Shown one piece after another: positions 18,473 through 27,471 of a stretch of 64,000 bases of DNA. This stretch comes from an uncultured Acetatifactor sp. Its GTDB lineage: Bacteria > Bacillota > Clostridia > Lachnospirales > Lachnospiraceae. Every line of letters begins with the position of its first letter. The stretch's first letter is position 1. Both the position numbers and the translations under genes were made by a program. Below the pieces are notes generated by a model. It ran no database searches. It saw nothing but the letters and a program-made list of their open reading frames with translations, and was not told the DNA's origin. The stretch covers positions 92,263 through 156,262 of the forward strand of contig CANQUQ010000005.1 in assembly GCA_947627115.1 (NCBI GenBank), in the 5' to 3' direction.

Positions 18473-20224
18473 TTACTCCCTGACCTTGATATGCACTTCG
18501 CGCAGCTGCTGTTCCGTCACCTCGCCGGGAGCGTTGCACATGAGATCCTGCCCCGAACCGCTCATCGGGAAAGCTATGACCTCGCGGATGTTCTCCTCGC
18601 CCCGAAGCAGCATCAGCATTCTGTCCACGCCGGGAGCCATACCTGCGTGAGGAGGCGCGCCGAACTGAAATGCCTGATAGAGCGCTCCGAATTTTGCCTT
18701 CAGCGTCTCCTCGTCGTAGCCCGCGATTTCGAACGCCCTGACCATGATATTCATATCATGGTTCCTCACCGCCCCGGAAGACAGCTCTACACCGTTGCAC
18801 ACAATGTCGTACTGATAGGCCAGGATATCCAGCGGATCCTTAGTGTTGAGCGCCTCAAGACCGCCCTGCGGCATGGAAAAAGGATTGTGGGTGAAGGCCG
18901 GCTTTTTTGTGTCAGGATCCAGCTCGTACATGGGAAAGTCATTCACATAACAGAAGCGGAAGGCATTCTTCTCGATGAGCTCCAGCTTCTCTCCCAGCTC
19001 CGTGCGCAGCTTGCCTGCATAATAATTTGCTTTTTCCTCCCTATCGGCGATGAAGAAAATAGTGTCGCCCGCCTCCAGATGCGCCTGTTCCCTGAGGACG
19101 CCCTTGAGCTCCTCCGGAATGAATTTATCGATGGGGCCCTTGTAGGACAGATCCTCCGCGACCTCCAGATAGCCCAGACCTCCCATTCCCATAGAGGTGG
19201 CAAATTGCAGCAGCTTTTCATGAAAGCCCTTGCTCATGTCCGCATGGACCCTGATGGCGCGCACGGTGCGTCCGAGAAAGGGTTTAAAGGTACATTTCTG
19301 GAAAAAGTCCGTCACATCAATGATCCGCAGCGGATTGCGCAGATCCGGCTTGTCGGTGCCGAATTCCAGCATGGCCTGTCTGTAACTGATAACGGGATAC
19401 GGCGCCTTTGTCACCGCTGCGCCCTCCGGGGCGAACTTTTCAAAGACAGCGGAGAGCACCTCCTCGCCCACTTTGAACACGTCCTCCTGAGTGGCGAAGC
19501 TCATCTCGAAATCCAACTGGTAGAACTCGCCGGGCGAGCGGTCCGCCCTTGCATCCTCGTCGCGAAAGCAGGGAGCGATCTGAAAATATCTGTCAAAACC
19601 GGAGGCCATCAGCAGCTGCTTATATTGCTGAGGCGCCTGGGGCAGCGCATAAAATTTCCCCTTGAAGCGGCGGGAGGGGACAATATAGTCTCTGGCTCCC
19701 TCCGGAGAGGATGCGCAGAGAATGGGGGTCTGGATCTCCACAAAGCCCATCTCCGTCATCTTGCAGCGCAGAAAAGCAATGACCTGGGAGCGAAAGAGAA
19801 TGCTGTCCCGCACCTTGGCATTCCTCAGGTCCAGATAGCGGTACTGGAGGCGCACCTCCTCTCTGGTCTCCTTGGAGGTCATCACCTCAAAGGGAAGCTG
19901 CCGATATACCTTGCCGAGCACGGTGATCTCCCTGGCCTCCAGCTCTATGGTCCCGGTGAGAAGCCTTGGGTTGTAGGTGTCCTCGTCACGTTTTTCTACC
20001 GGGCCGCAGATGCTGACGCAGGTCTCCCTTGTGAGGCCCTTCAGCAGCTGAGCATCGCGCAGCACCACCTGCAGCACGCCGTACATGTCACGCAGATCGA
20101 TGAACGAGACGCCGCCGTGGTCACGAATGTTCTCCACCCATCCCGCGACCCGCAGCGTCTCTCCGATATGCTGCTCTCCGATTTCTTTGATCGTCAGATC
20201 TCTGTAACAGTTCCTGATGTCCAT
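18473..20224 (-). CDS. aspS: aspartyl-tRNA synthetase, bacterial type, probably non-discriminating
   Basis: Class II AspRS of 583 residues. It has an N-terminal OB-fold anticodon domain ([19 protein letters not shown]), a catalytic core with a motif 2-like [19 protein letters not shown], the bacterial GAD insertion, and motif 3 [13 protein letters not shown]36 in RDHGGV matches the His reported in non-discriminating bacterial AspRS, where E. coli has Leu. The start is ATG ([10 protein letters not shown]) with AGGAAGG 11 bases upstream; the longer frame is leader RNA. Cotranscription with gatCAB behind an apparently Asn-specific T-box supports charging of Asp onto tRNA(Asn). Non-discrimination is inference. 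Confidence 0.93.
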   Translation of the reverse strand: MDIRNCYRDLTIKEIGEQHIGETLRVAGWVENIRDHGGVSFIDLRDMYGVLQVVLRDAQLLKGLTRETCVSICGPVEKRDEDTYNPRLLTGTIELEAREITVLGKVYRQLPFEVMTSKETREEVRLQYRYLDLRNAKVRDSILFRSQVIAFLRCKMTEMGFVEIQTPILCASSPEGARDYIVPSRRFKGKFYALPQAPQQYKQLLMASGFDRYFQIAPCFRDEDARADRSPGEFYQLDFEMSFATQEDVFKVGEEVLSAVFEKFAPEGAAVTKAPYPVISYRQAMLEFGTDKPDLRNPLRIIDVTDFFQKCTFKPFLGRTVRAIRVHADMSKGFHEKLLQFATSMGMGGLGYLEVAEDLSYKGPIDKFIPEELKGVLREQAHLEAGDTIFFIADREEKANYYAGKLRTELGEKLELIEKNAFRFCYVNDFPMYELDPDTKKPAFTHNPFSMPQGGLEALNTKDPLDILAYQYDIVCNGVELSSGAVRNHDMNIMVRAFEIAGYDEETLKAKFGALYQAFQFGAPPHAGMAPGVDRMLMLLRGEENIREVIAFPMSGSGQDLMCNAPGEVTEQQLREVHIKVRE

Positions 20225-20252
20225 TTGTCTCGCACCCTTCCTTTCTGCCGGC

Positions 20253-20280
20253 CTTCGGGACAGGGACATACGTCCCGAAG
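20253..20280 (-). promoter_or_regulatory. second hairpin in the aspS leader
   Basis: CTTCGGGAC / GTCCCGAAG, nine perfect pairs with a 10-base loop, between the T-box terminator and the aspS ribosome site. No T run follows. It may be a stabilising stem for the readthrough transcript. Confidence 0.45.
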
Positions 20281-20303
20281 CCGCCGCTCGCGCTCCGGGC
20301 AAA

Positions 20304-20590
20304 TAAAGATCCCGGAACACAGTTGTCTGTATTCCGGGACGAATAATTTAAATTATCCGCGGTACCACCCGCATTGAACAGCCGTTCCTTCCATCAAAGG
20401 TATCCTCGGCGGTTCCTCTCTTGCACTTAACGCGCGCCCCACGTGCCGTCCTAGCACTCTACAGCGTTCAGGCGGCCTGCTCCGGAGTGTTCCCTTCGAC
20501 GGTTCCCACTGACAGCGCTTTCAGTCGGTGACGCCGTCTTCCTGTCGCTTTTCCCGTCAAGAGTCTCCTTCACTGCATTTCTTGATTTGT
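20304..20590 (-). promoter_or_regulatory. T-box leader of aspS-gatCAB, specifier read as AAC (Asn)
   Basis: Minus strand. The T-box antiterminator sequence GGGTGGTACCGCGG is at 20370-20357, followed by a terminator CCCGGAATACAG / CTGTGTTCCGGG (20339-20311) and ATCTTTATTT. Upstream, GACGG pairs with CCGTC to form stem I, and the 3' side of the specifier loop reads GGGAACACTCC. AAC followed by A (20491-20489) fits the specifier position, where a purine normally follows the triplet. This predicts sensing of uncharged tRNA(Asn). The T-box identity is near certain; the specifier reading was done by eye and is less sure. Confidence 0.93.
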
Positions 20591-20595
20591 GAGTT

Positions 20596-20624
20596 ATCCT
20601 ATCACACTTTTTAACACTTTGCAA
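20596..20624 (-). promoter_or_regulatory. promoter of the aspS T-box operon
   Basis: Minus strand: -35 TTGCAA (20624-20619), 17-base spacer, -10 TAGGAT (20601-20596), just ahead of the T-box leader. Confidence 0.65.
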
Positions 20625-20652
20625 GATTAAATTACTAAATTTCCGAACTTAA

Positions 20653-21870
20653 TTACAGCCTCATCGCTCTGATCCTATCCACAGCCTCCACGGTGTTTTC
20701 GTAGCTGCCGAATGCGGTCAGTCGGAAATAGCCCTCACCGCTGGGGCCAAAGCCGGATCCGGGAGTTCCTACCACGTTGGCATTTTCCAGGAGATAGTCA
20801 AAGAATTCCCAGCTGGTCATGCCGTCCGGGGTCTTCAGCCAGATATACGGCGCATTGACACCGCCGGACACCGTGAAGCCCGCCTCCTTCAGACCGTTGT
20901 AGATATAGCTTGCGTTGTTCATATAGTAAGCGACCTGCTCCTTCAGCTGGGCCTTGCCCTCTTCTGAGTACACAGCCTCGCCGGCTCTCTGAACGATGTA
21001 GGGGGCACCGTTATACTTTGTGCCGTGGCGTCTTGCCCACAGGCCGTGCAGAGCCACATCGCCGCATTTCAGCTCCTTCGGAATGACGGTAAAGCCCAGC
21101 CGGACACCGGTAAATCCCGCATTTTTGGAGAATGAGCGGAGCTCAATGGCACAGGTCCTGGCACCCTCGCACTCATAGATGCTGTGAGGAACGTCCTCCT
21201 CGGAGATATAGGCCTCGTAGGCCGCATCATAAATGATCACGGCGCCTGTCTTATTTGCATAATCCACCCACTCCTGAAGCTGTGCCTTTGTCAGGGTAGC
21301 CCCGGTGGGATTGTTGGGAAAACAAAGGTAAATAAGATCCGGCGTCTCTTTGGGCAGCTGAGGTGCGAAGCTGTTCTCCGCCGTGCAGGGCATATAGATC
21401 ACATCGCTCCAGATCTCGGTATTTTTGTCGTAGGTACCGGTCCTGCCGGCCATCACATTGGAATCCACATATACGGGATATACCGGATCGCACACGGCGA
21501 TCCTGTTGTCCACGCTGAAGATCTCCTGAATGTTGCTGGAATCGCATTTTGCTCCGTCAGACACAAATATCTCGTCCGCCGAAACCGTACAGCCCCTCGC
21601 CTTATAATCGTTCTCCGCAATGGCATTTCTCAGAAATTCGTATCCCAGATCGGGCGCGTAGCCCCGAAAGGTCTCCGCTTTTCCCATCTCATCCACCGCC
21701 TTATGCAGTGCCTGAATGATCGCAGGCGCCAAGGGCTGGGTCACATCGCCGATCCCCAGGCGGATGACCCTTTTGTCCGGGTGCGCTGCACTGTATGCGT
21801 TCACCTTTTTCCCGATAGTGGAAAACAGGTAACTTCCGGGCAGCTTCAGATAATTATCATTGAGCTTGAA
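20653..21870 (-). CDS. dapL: LL-diaminopimelate aminotransferase
   Basis: Converts tetrahydrodipicolinate directly to LL-diaminopimelate with Glu as amino donor, bypassing the acylated intermediates of the DapD/C/E route. The 405-residue fold-type I PLP enzyme has [33 protein letters not shown] and the PLP-lysine region [15 protein letters not shown]. It starts [21 protein letters not shown], typical for DapL, with GGGAGG 9 bases before the ATG. It follows dapF, which makes the meso-DAP used for peptidoglycan and lysine. The pair sits downstream of glnA. Confidence 0.95.
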   Translation of the reverse strand, partial: FKLNDNYLKLPGSYLFSTIGKKVNAYSAAHPDKRVIRLGIGDVTQPLAPAIIQALHKAVDEMGKAETFRGYAPDLGYEFLRNAIAENDYKARGCTVSADEIFVSDGAKCDSSNIQEIFSVDNRIAVCDPVYPVYVDSNVMAGRTGTYDKNTEIWSDVIYMPCTAENSFAPQLPKETPDLIYLCFPNNPTGATLTKAQLQEWVDYANKTGAVIIYDAAYEAYISEEDVPHSIYECEGARTCAIELRSFSKNAGFTGVRLGFTVIPKELKCGDVALHGLWARRHGTKYNGAPYIVQRAGEAVYSEEGKAQLKEQVAYYMNNASYIYNGLKEAGFTVSGGVNAPYIWLKTPDGMTSWEFFDYLLENANVVGTPGSGFGPSGEGYFRLTAFGSYENTVEAVDRIRAMRL

Positions 21871-21940
21871 CATATGACTTTTCCTCCCGTAAACTGTATT
21901 TTTATGCTTCTTTGCGCGTCTTTGCACTGAAGGTCCGCCT

Positions 21941-22798
21941 TCACGCTTTTATTTCCCCCTCAAAGACCAGAGCCGCCGGCCCGGTCATATAGACCAGATC
22001 GCTCTTCCTGTCCCACTCGATCTCCAGGGTTCCTCCCAATAGTTTAACCGTTATTTTGTCATCCGTCAAATCATTCAGTACGCCGGCCACCGCCGCGGCG
22101 CAGCAGCCGGTGCCGCAGGCCAGCGTCTCCCCCGTCCCCCGCTCCCAGACCCGCATGAGGACGGTCTTCCTGTCAATGACCTCCACAAATTCCGTATTGA
22201 TCCTTTCGGGAAACAGCGCATGATTTTCAAACAGAGGGCCGATGCGATCCAGTTTAAGCCCTGCAACTCCCCGCACAAAGAGCACCGCGTGGGGATTTCC
22301 CATGGACACACAGGTCACGCGGTATTCCCGGCCGCCTGCACGGATCGGCTCGTTCACCACACGGCCGCCTTTTACGGCAGCCGGAATCCTTCGGGGATCC
22401 AGGACGGGGGGACCCATGTTCACCCTCACTCCGGTGACCTCTCCCCGGCAGCCGGACTCTCCGCCCTCCACGAACAGCTTCAGATATTTTATCCTTCCGG
22501 CACTTATGACGGCGATCTGTTCTTTGTCTGTCAGTCCTTTGTCATATACATACTTACCCACGCAGCGGATGCCGTTGCCGCACATTTCGGCGCGGCTTCC
22601 GTCCGCATTGTACATCTCCATTTCAAAATCTGCCTCTTTGGTAGGATTGATAAAGATCAGTCCGTCTGCGCCCACCCCAAAATGCCTGTCGCTGATCCTG
22701 CGGGCCAGCTCCGGCTTCCGGGCCTGGGAAATCTTCTCTGTAAAGCCGTTTACATACACATAGTCGTTGCCGCAGCCCTGCATCTTGGTAAACTTCAC
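21941..22798 (-). CDS. dapF: diaminopimelate epimerase
   Basis: Interconverts LL- and meso-diaminopimelate with a two-cysteine acid/base mechanism. The 285-residue protein opens with [15 protein letters not shown]. One catalytic Cys is in [15 protein letters not shown] and the other in [16 protein letters not shown]. The start codon is GTG with GGGAGG 8 bases upstream. It comes 38 bases after the ANTAR regulator and 70 bases before dapL. The length and both active-site cysteines are normal. Confidence 0.95.
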   Translation of the reverse strand: MKFTKMQGCGNDYVYVNGFTEKISQARKPELARRISDRHFGVGADGLIFINPTKEADFEMEMYNADGSRAEMCGNGIRCVGKYVYDKGLTDKEQIAVISAGRIKYLKLFVEGGESGCRGEVTGVRVNMGPPVLDPRRIPAAVKGGRVVNEPIRAGGREYRVTCVSMGNPHAVLFVRGVAGLKLDRIGPLFENHALFPERINTEFVEVIDRKTVLMRVWERGTGETLACGTGCCAAAVAGVLNDLTDDKITVKLLGGTLEIEWDRKSDLVYMTGPAALVFEGEIKA

Positions 22799-22836
22799 TC
22801 TACCGTCCTCCCATTATGCAATTTTCAGAAGATGAT

Positions 22837-23385
22837 TCACTCCTTCATCATTGATAATACCATATGTGCCGTCTCCACCATATTAGTACCGCTGTCCATG
22901 CTGCATTTTTGCAGATAGCGGTGCGCTTCCTCCTCCGTCATATGATTTCGTCCCATCAAAAGCTCCTTGGCTTCGTCTATCGTCGCCGTCTCCTCCGCGC
23001 TCCGCACCCTTGGAACGGAGCGGGCCTTCCGCCTTCTTCTCGAAACACTCTCCGCCAGCATTCCCACCGTGCTCACCAGATCGTTGACCTTGAGAGGCAT
23101 GGAGAGACAGACAATGCCGCTGTTCTCACACTGGCTGAGCAGGTGATCGGATGCCATGAGCAGCATTTCAAAGCCGGGAGGAAGACATTCATACAGTTCG
23201 GAATACACCATATCTACCAGCTTGTAGCTGCAGACTACGATGCCGTTGCTCAGGCCGTCCGCCTGGCTGATGGCCTGCGCGCCTGTGGTGCAGACGCCCG
23301 CCACAGAGAAGCCGTTGCGCACCAGTATGTTTTTGATACCCTTGGCGTCCTCCAGCTTGGGCAGCACAACAATTATATTTGTCAA
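22837..23385 (-). CDS. ANTAR-domain response-regulator-like antiterminator
   Basis: A 182-residue protein. The N-terminal part has a receiver-like fold (IIVVLPKLEDAKGIKNILVRNGF) without an obvious acidic phosphoacceptor pocket. The C-terminal 55 residues form an ANTAR RNA-binding domain (TIDEAKELLMGRNHMTEEEAHRYL). ANTAR proteins bind paired hairpins in nascent RNA and prevent termination, often on nitrogen genes. The start is TTG with AAGGAGG 7 bases upstream. It lies directly after glnA, whose leader has a candidate hairpin target. Regulation of glnA by this protein is inference from context. Confidence 0.88.
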   Translation of the reverse strand: MTNIIVVLPKLEDAKGIKNILVRNGFSVAGVCTTGAQAISQADGLSNGIVVCSYKLVDMVYSELYECLPPGFEMLLMASDHLLSQCENSGIVCLSMPLKVNDLVSTVGMLAESVSRRRRKARSVPRVRSAEETATIDEAKELLMGRNHMTEEEAHRYLQKCSMDSGTNMVETAHMVLSMMKE

Positions 23386-23426
23386 CCGTCCACCTCCTTA
23401 TCCGCAAGTATCTGAATAAAGAGAAT

Positions 23427-24758
23427 CTAGTACCTGTATAAATATTCCTGTATCTCCCATTCGGAGACATTGGCACGATATTTGTGCCATTCGGCCTCCT
23501 TGGCGTCAGAATAGTTCTGCGCTATGTGATCTCCCAGTATTTCCATGATCAGCGCATCCTTGCGCATCTCCTCGATGGCTTCCATCAGAGTGCCGGGAAG
23601 ATGATCGATGTTCAGCGCCTTCCGCTCGGTATCCGTCATGGTGTAGATATTGCAGTCCACGCTTTCGGGCGGCTCTATCTTATTTATGATTCCGTCCAAT
23701 CCTGCCTTCAGGCAGACCGCCAGGGTCAGGTAGGGATTGGATGCCGAATCCGGACTTCTCAGCTCGATGCGCGTGCCGGCTCCTCCCTGGGCGGGTATTC
23801 TGATCAGCGGGCTGCGGTTCGTGGCGCTCCAGGCGATATACACCGGAGCCGCATAGCCGGGGACCAGCCTCTTGTAGGAATTGATCAGGGGATTGGTGAC
23901 GGCGGCCATTCCTTTTATATGCTTCATGATCCCGCCGATGAAATAGTACGCTTCCCGGCTCAGACCGTTGGCGTCGCTCTTATCCTCAAATATATTCTTT
24001 CCGTCCTTGTGCAGGGACATGTTGATATGCATGCCGGAACCGTTCACTCCCGTCTTCGGCTTGGGCATAAAGGTGGCATGCAGCCCGTGGCGCTTTGCAA
24101 TGGTCCGCGCGGCCAGCTTGAAGGTCATGATGTTGTCTGCGGCGGCCAGCGCCTCGTTGTAGCGGAGATCCAGCTCATGCTGCGCGGGCGCCATCTCGTG
24201 ATGGGACGCTTCAATGATCACTCCCATATCCTCCAGATTCATGACGATGTCACGCCGGGCGTTCTCCCCGCCGTCCAGGGGGCCGATATCAAAATATCCC
24301 GCCTGCTCATGGGTATCCGTAGTGGGCATGGCGTTCTCGTCGGTATTGAACAGAAAGAACTCACATTCCGGCCCGACCTCAAATGTATAGCCCAGCTCAC
24401 TGGCCTCCCCGATGGCCTTCTTCAGCACATACCTGGGATCGCCGGCAAAAGGCCTTCCGTCGGGATGATACACATCGCAGATCAGTCTGGCCACCTTGCC
24501 CTGCTGAGGTCTCCAGGGGAAGATCGCAAGAGTAGACAGATCGGGATGCAGGCACATATCCGACTCTTCGACCGCCACAAAACCGTCGATCGCGGAGCCG
24601 TCGAACATGCATTTGTTGTCGAGCGCCTTCTCCAGCTGATTTGCAGTGACGGCTATATTTTTCAGATTGCCGAACATATCCGTGAACTGCAGGCGGATGA
24701 ACTCCACATCCTCTTCCTCCACGATTCTCAAAACATCTTCCTTTGTGTAATTCTTCAT
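23427..24758 (-). CDS. glnA: glutamine synthetase, type I
   Basis: ATP-dependent synthesis of Gln from Glu and ammonia. The 443-residue GSI-alpha-length protein has the DGSAIDGF loop, VGPECEFFLF (metal ligands), the ATP-site motif FMPKPKTGVNGSGMHINMSL, and NRSPLIRIPA. The adenylylation motif of GSI-beta is absent, as expected in Firmicutes. GGAGG lies 8 bases before the ATG. The promoter and a hairpin leader lie within 120 bases upstream. It is the first gene of a probable glnA-ANTAR-dapF-dapL unit. Confidence 0.97.
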   Translation of the reverse strand: MKNYTKEDVLRIVEEEDVEFIRLQFTDMFGNLKNIAVTANQLEKALDNKCMFDGSAIDGFVAVEESDMCLHPDLSTLAIFPWRPQQGKVARLICDVYHPDGRPFAGDPRYVLKKAIGEASELGYTFEVGPECEFFLFNTDENAMPTTDTHEQAGYFDIGPLDGGENARRDIVMNLEDMGVIIEASHHEMAPAQHELDLRYNEALAAADNIMTFKLAARTIAKRHGLHATFMPKPKTGVNGSGMHINMSLHKDGKNIFEDKSDANGLSREAYYFIGGIMKHIKGMAAVTNPLINSYKRLVPGYAAPVYIAWSATNRSPLIRIPAQGGAGTRIELRSPDSASNPYLTLAVCLKAGLDGIINKIEPPESVDCNIYTMTDTERKALNIDHLPGTLMEAIEEMRKDALIMEILGDHIAQNYSDAKEAEWHKYRANVSEWEIQEYLYRY

Positions 24759-24801
24759 AAGACAAATCCTCCATTCATCTCATCTCCGGCTCCTAAACGC
24801 A

Positions 24802-24841
24802 CAAAGGGGCCAGCTCCCGGATACCGGGACGCCTTTGCCCC
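24802..24841 (-). promoter_or_regulatory. hairpin leader of glnA, candidate ANTAR target
   Basis: At the predicted 5' end of the glnA transcript, CAAAGG (24837-24832) pairs with CCTTTG (24807-24802) around an inner CCCGG-TAT-CCGGG stem. A competing outer pairing is GGGGC with GCCCC. TGTGCGTTT follows, a weak termination signal. Mutually exclusive stems and the adjacent ANTAR gene suggest attenuation. I do not see the classic pair of A1/G4 hexaloops, so the target assignment is tentative. Confidence 0.5.
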
Positions 24842-24847
24842 GTAACC

Positions 24848-24877
24848 ACTATAGCAACAGCTGGCGCACCTTGTCAA
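24848..24877 (-). promoter_or_regulatory. glnA promoter
   Basis: Minus strand: -35 TTGACA (24877-24872), 18-base spacer, -10 TATAGT (24853-24848). The predicted start near 24841 coincides with the beginning of the leader hairpin. Confidence 0.75.
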
Positions 24878-24951
24878 TGGCATATTTCTCCGAATGCCCA
24901 CATATCTATTATAAAGAAAAAATGTCCAGAAAGAGTTTAAGGGGAATAGGG

Positions 24952-25440
24952 ATGAGTGCAAAAACCAAAATTGTCGTACTTCATATGAAAGAACTGATCT
25001 ATACCGGAATCTTCGCAGCCTTGGGCATCCTGTTCATAGTCCTGCTCGTGGTGATGTTTCTTCCCAAAAAAGAGAGCTCACAGCCTTCAGGCAGCGCAAC
25101 GGATGAAGCAGACTCGGATTCCCTCTACATACCCGGCATATACACCACCGAACTGGTGCTTGGCAGCCAGGCCATCGACGTGGAAGTCATCGTGGATAAG
25201 GATTCCATCACCTCCATACGCATGGTCAACCTGAATGATGCCGTCACTACCATGTATCCGCTGTTGGAACCGACTTTCGACTCCATCTGCCGGCAGGTGT
25301 ACGATCTGCAATCCCTGGATCAGGTCACCTACACAGCCGACAGCAAATATACCTCCCTCGTACTCCTGGAGGCCATTCGGAATTCTCTCAGCAAGGCCAC
25401 CGCATCGCCTGTACCGACCGCCACCCAGACGCCGCAGTGA
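24952..25440 (+). CDS. membrane-anchored FMN-binding-like protein
   Basis: A 162-residue protein. After MSAKTKIVVLHMKEL comes one membrane helix at about 16-38 (TGIFAALGILFIVLLVVMFL), then a short linker and an outer domain (YIPGIYTTELVLGSQAIDVEV, DKDSITSIRMVNL, ending LLEAIRNSLSKA). The order of strands and helices resembles FMN_bind domains, but the SGAT flavinylation motif is absent, so covalent FMN is not expected. The start is the ATG after AAGGGG. It is divergent from glnA, and I cannot assign a role. The Pro/Thr-rich tail TASPVPTATQTPQ is low complexity. Confidence 0.7.
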   Translation: MSAKTKIVVLHMKELIYTGIFAALGILFIVLLVVMFLPKKESSQPSGSATDEADSDSLYIPGIYTTELVLGSQAIDVEVIVDKDSITSIRMVNLNDAVTTMYPLLEPTFDSICRQVYDLQSLDQVTYTADSKYTSLVLLEAIRNSLSKATASPVPTATQTPQ

Positions 25441-25496
25441 CCCTGCGGGACAGTCGCGTGTCGTCAATACTTTTCAGCCACAGGTCTTTTGCGTAC

Positions 25497-25529
25497 AAGA
25501 CGCCGGATAACTCGGTTATCCGGCGTCTT
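25497..25529. terminator. bidirectional hairpin between convergent genes
   Basis: AAGACGCCGGATAAC-TCG-GTTATCCGGCGTCTT, a perfect 15-base-pair stem. It lies downstream of the plus-strand gene ending at 25440 and overlaps the nadE stop codon on the minus strand. Neither side has a long T run, so termination efficiency is uncertain. Confidence 0.6.
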
Positions 25530-27471
25530 GGTCCTGTATCCCGTCAAGCTGCTCCAGCCAGAGCCGCGCGCAGGCATCGGACGGCATTCGCAGGTCGCCT
25601 CTGGGCGATACGGCCACGCTTCCCACCTTGGGCCCGTCCGGCAGACAGGACCGCTTGAACTGCTGACTGAAAAATCTTTTATAAAATACCTTCAGCCACT
25701 TCAGGATCGTTTCCCGGTCATACAGTCCCTGAAAGGCGGATTTTGCCACCCGATATACTTTGTCGGGCGGGAAAGCGCAGCGCAGCATATAGTACAGGAA
25801 AAAGTCGTGAAGCTCGTAAGGTCCCACCAGGTCCTCCGTCTTCTGGCCGATCGCTCCGTCCACCGGCGGTAAGAGTTCCGGACTCACCGGCGTCTCCAGC
25901 ACATCCTCCAGGATTTCCTTCATTTCTCTGTCCCCGCAGGTATCCGCATGATACCTTACCAGGTGACGGACCAGGGTTTTGGGCACGCCCGCGTTGACAC
26001 CGTACATGGACATATGATCTCCGTTGTAGGTCGCCCATCCCAGCGCCAATTCCGACATATCACCGGTCCCGATCACCAGGCCGCCCCGTTGGTTGGCAAT
26101 ATCCATGAGCACCTGGGTGCGCTCTCTGGCCTGAACATTCTCATAAGTCACATCCTGTCTGCCGGGCTCCTGACCGATATCCCGGAAATGAAGGTTCACA
26201 GCCTCCCTGATATCCACCTCCAAAAGCTCTGCGCCCAGCGCCTTCGACAGCCTGCAGGCATTGTCGTAAGTCCTGCCCGTAGTGCCAAAGCACGGCATCG
26301 TCACCGCCAGGATCCCTTTCCTGTCAAGCCCCAGCAGATCGAATGTCCTGACCGTCACAAGCAGGGCCAGCGTGGAATCCAGGCCTCCGGATATGCCGAT
26401 CACCGCAGTCCTGCAGTTCGTGTGCTCCATTCTCTTTTTCAGCCCGCAGGACTGGATCGAGAGAATCTCTTCGCAGCGCATCCTGCGTTTCTCCTCATCC
26501 GCAGGCACAAAAGGCATACAGGCGAAGGTGCGCTCCAGCCGTGTTTCCTCCAGTGTCCAGCCAAAACCGACTCTCACATAGTCTTCTTCTGCCGTGTGCC
26601 TGTGACGCTGCTTTCCTATCCTGCCCTCAAAGGTACTCATGCGCCGCCTCTCGGAGAGGATCCGTTCCAGGTCCAGATCCGCGTAGACCGTCTCACTCCC
26701 GAACTTTTTCGCCTGAGCAAGGATCGTACCGTTCTCGGCAATTAAATTATGGCCGCCAAATACCACATCCTGCGTGGATTCCCCCTCCCCTGCGGAGGCG
26801 TAGACGTAGCCGCTTATCATCCGGGCGCTGGCAGACCTCACAAGAAGCTCTCTGTACTCGTCCTTTCCCACCGTCTCATTGGAAGCGGAAAGATTAGCGA
26901 TCACAGTAGCACCCTCCAGCGCGTGGGAGGTGCTTGGCGGATCCGCTACCCAAAGATCCTCACAGATCTCACAGCCCAGGACAAAGCCAGGCATGTCCCG
27001 GCAGAAGAACAGCATATTGGCGCCTATACCGGTCCTCTGACCGCCGATCTCGATATCCCGGCACCGCCAGTCTCCCTCATCAAAGTAACGGCCCTCGTAG
27101 AATTCCGCGTAAGTAGGGATATTGGTCTTGGGCACCAGTCCAAGCACCTTGCCGTCCTGCAATACTGCGGCCACATTGTAGAGCTTTCCGCCGTACTCCA
27201 GAGGCAGTCCAACCAGGACCAGCGCTTCCCTGCCTGACGTTGCCTCCGCAACGGTCAACAGCTGGCGCTTTGCCTCCTCCAGCAGGAGCGGCTGCAGGAA
27301 CAGATCACCGCAGGTATATCCCGTCAGGCACAGCTCAGGAAAGACAATGAGCTTTGCGCCTTTCCCGCAGGCCTCGGCCATGCGCTCACAGATGATTCCC
27401 GCGTTATAAACAGGGTCTGCCACCCTGATCTTCGGCGTCACCGCCGCCACCTTAATAAAACCGTGCTTCAT
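25516..27471 (-). CDS. nadE: glutamine-dependent NAD+ synthetase
   Basis: Final step of NAD synthesis: amidation of nicotinate adenine dinucleotide with Gln-derived ammonia. The 651-residue two-domain protein has an N-terminal nitrilase-type glutaminase (Glu in VFPELCLTGYTCGD, Lys in LVPKTNIPTY, Cys in GCEICEDLWV). The C-terminal synthetase domain begins with the P-loop GISGGLDSTLAL near residue 360 and has GTGDMSELALGW. Its ATG overlaps the hslO stop by 4 bases. The length matches long-form NadE of Clostridia. Confidence 0.96.
   Translation of the reverse strand: MKHGFIKVAAVTPKIRVADPVYNAGIICERMAEACGKGAKLIVFPELCLTGYTCGDLFLQPLLLEEAKRQLLTVAEATSGREALVLVGLPLEYGGKLYNVAAVLQDGKVLGLVPKTNIPTYAEFYEGRYFDEGDWRCRDIEIGGQRTGIGANMLFFCRDMPGFVLGCEICEDLWVADPPSTSHALEGATVIANLSASNETVGKDEYRELLVRSASARMISGYVYASAGEGESTQDVVFGGHNLIAENGTILAQAKKFGSETVYADLDLERILSERRRMSTFEGRIGKQRHRHTAEEDYVRVGFGWTLEETRLERTFACMPFVPADEEKRRMRCEEILSIQSCGLKKRMEHTNCRTAVIGISGGLDSTLALLVTVRTFDLLGLDRKGILAVTMPCFGTTGRTYDNACRLSKALGAELLEVDIREAVNLHFRDIGQEPGRQDVTYENVQARERTQVLMDIANQRGGLVIGTGDMSELALGWATYNGDHMSMYGVNAGVPKTLVRHLVRYHADTCGDREMKEILEDVLETPVSPELLPPVDGAIGQKTEDLVGPYELHDFFLYYMLRCAFPPDKVYRVAKSAFQGLYDRETILKWLKVFYKRFFSQQFKRSCLPDGPKVGSVAVSPRGDLRMPSDACARLWLEQLDGIQDQDAG

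Noticed and set aside
20225..20320. Longer AspRS start giving about 32 extra residues
   Set aside because: This stretch is the T-box terminator region and a leader hairpin; the bacterial AspRS fold begins at [10 protein letters not shown].
18491..20377. 628-codon plus-strand ORF opposite aspS
   Set aside because: It covers aspS and part of its T-box on the wrong strand and shows no recognisable motif.
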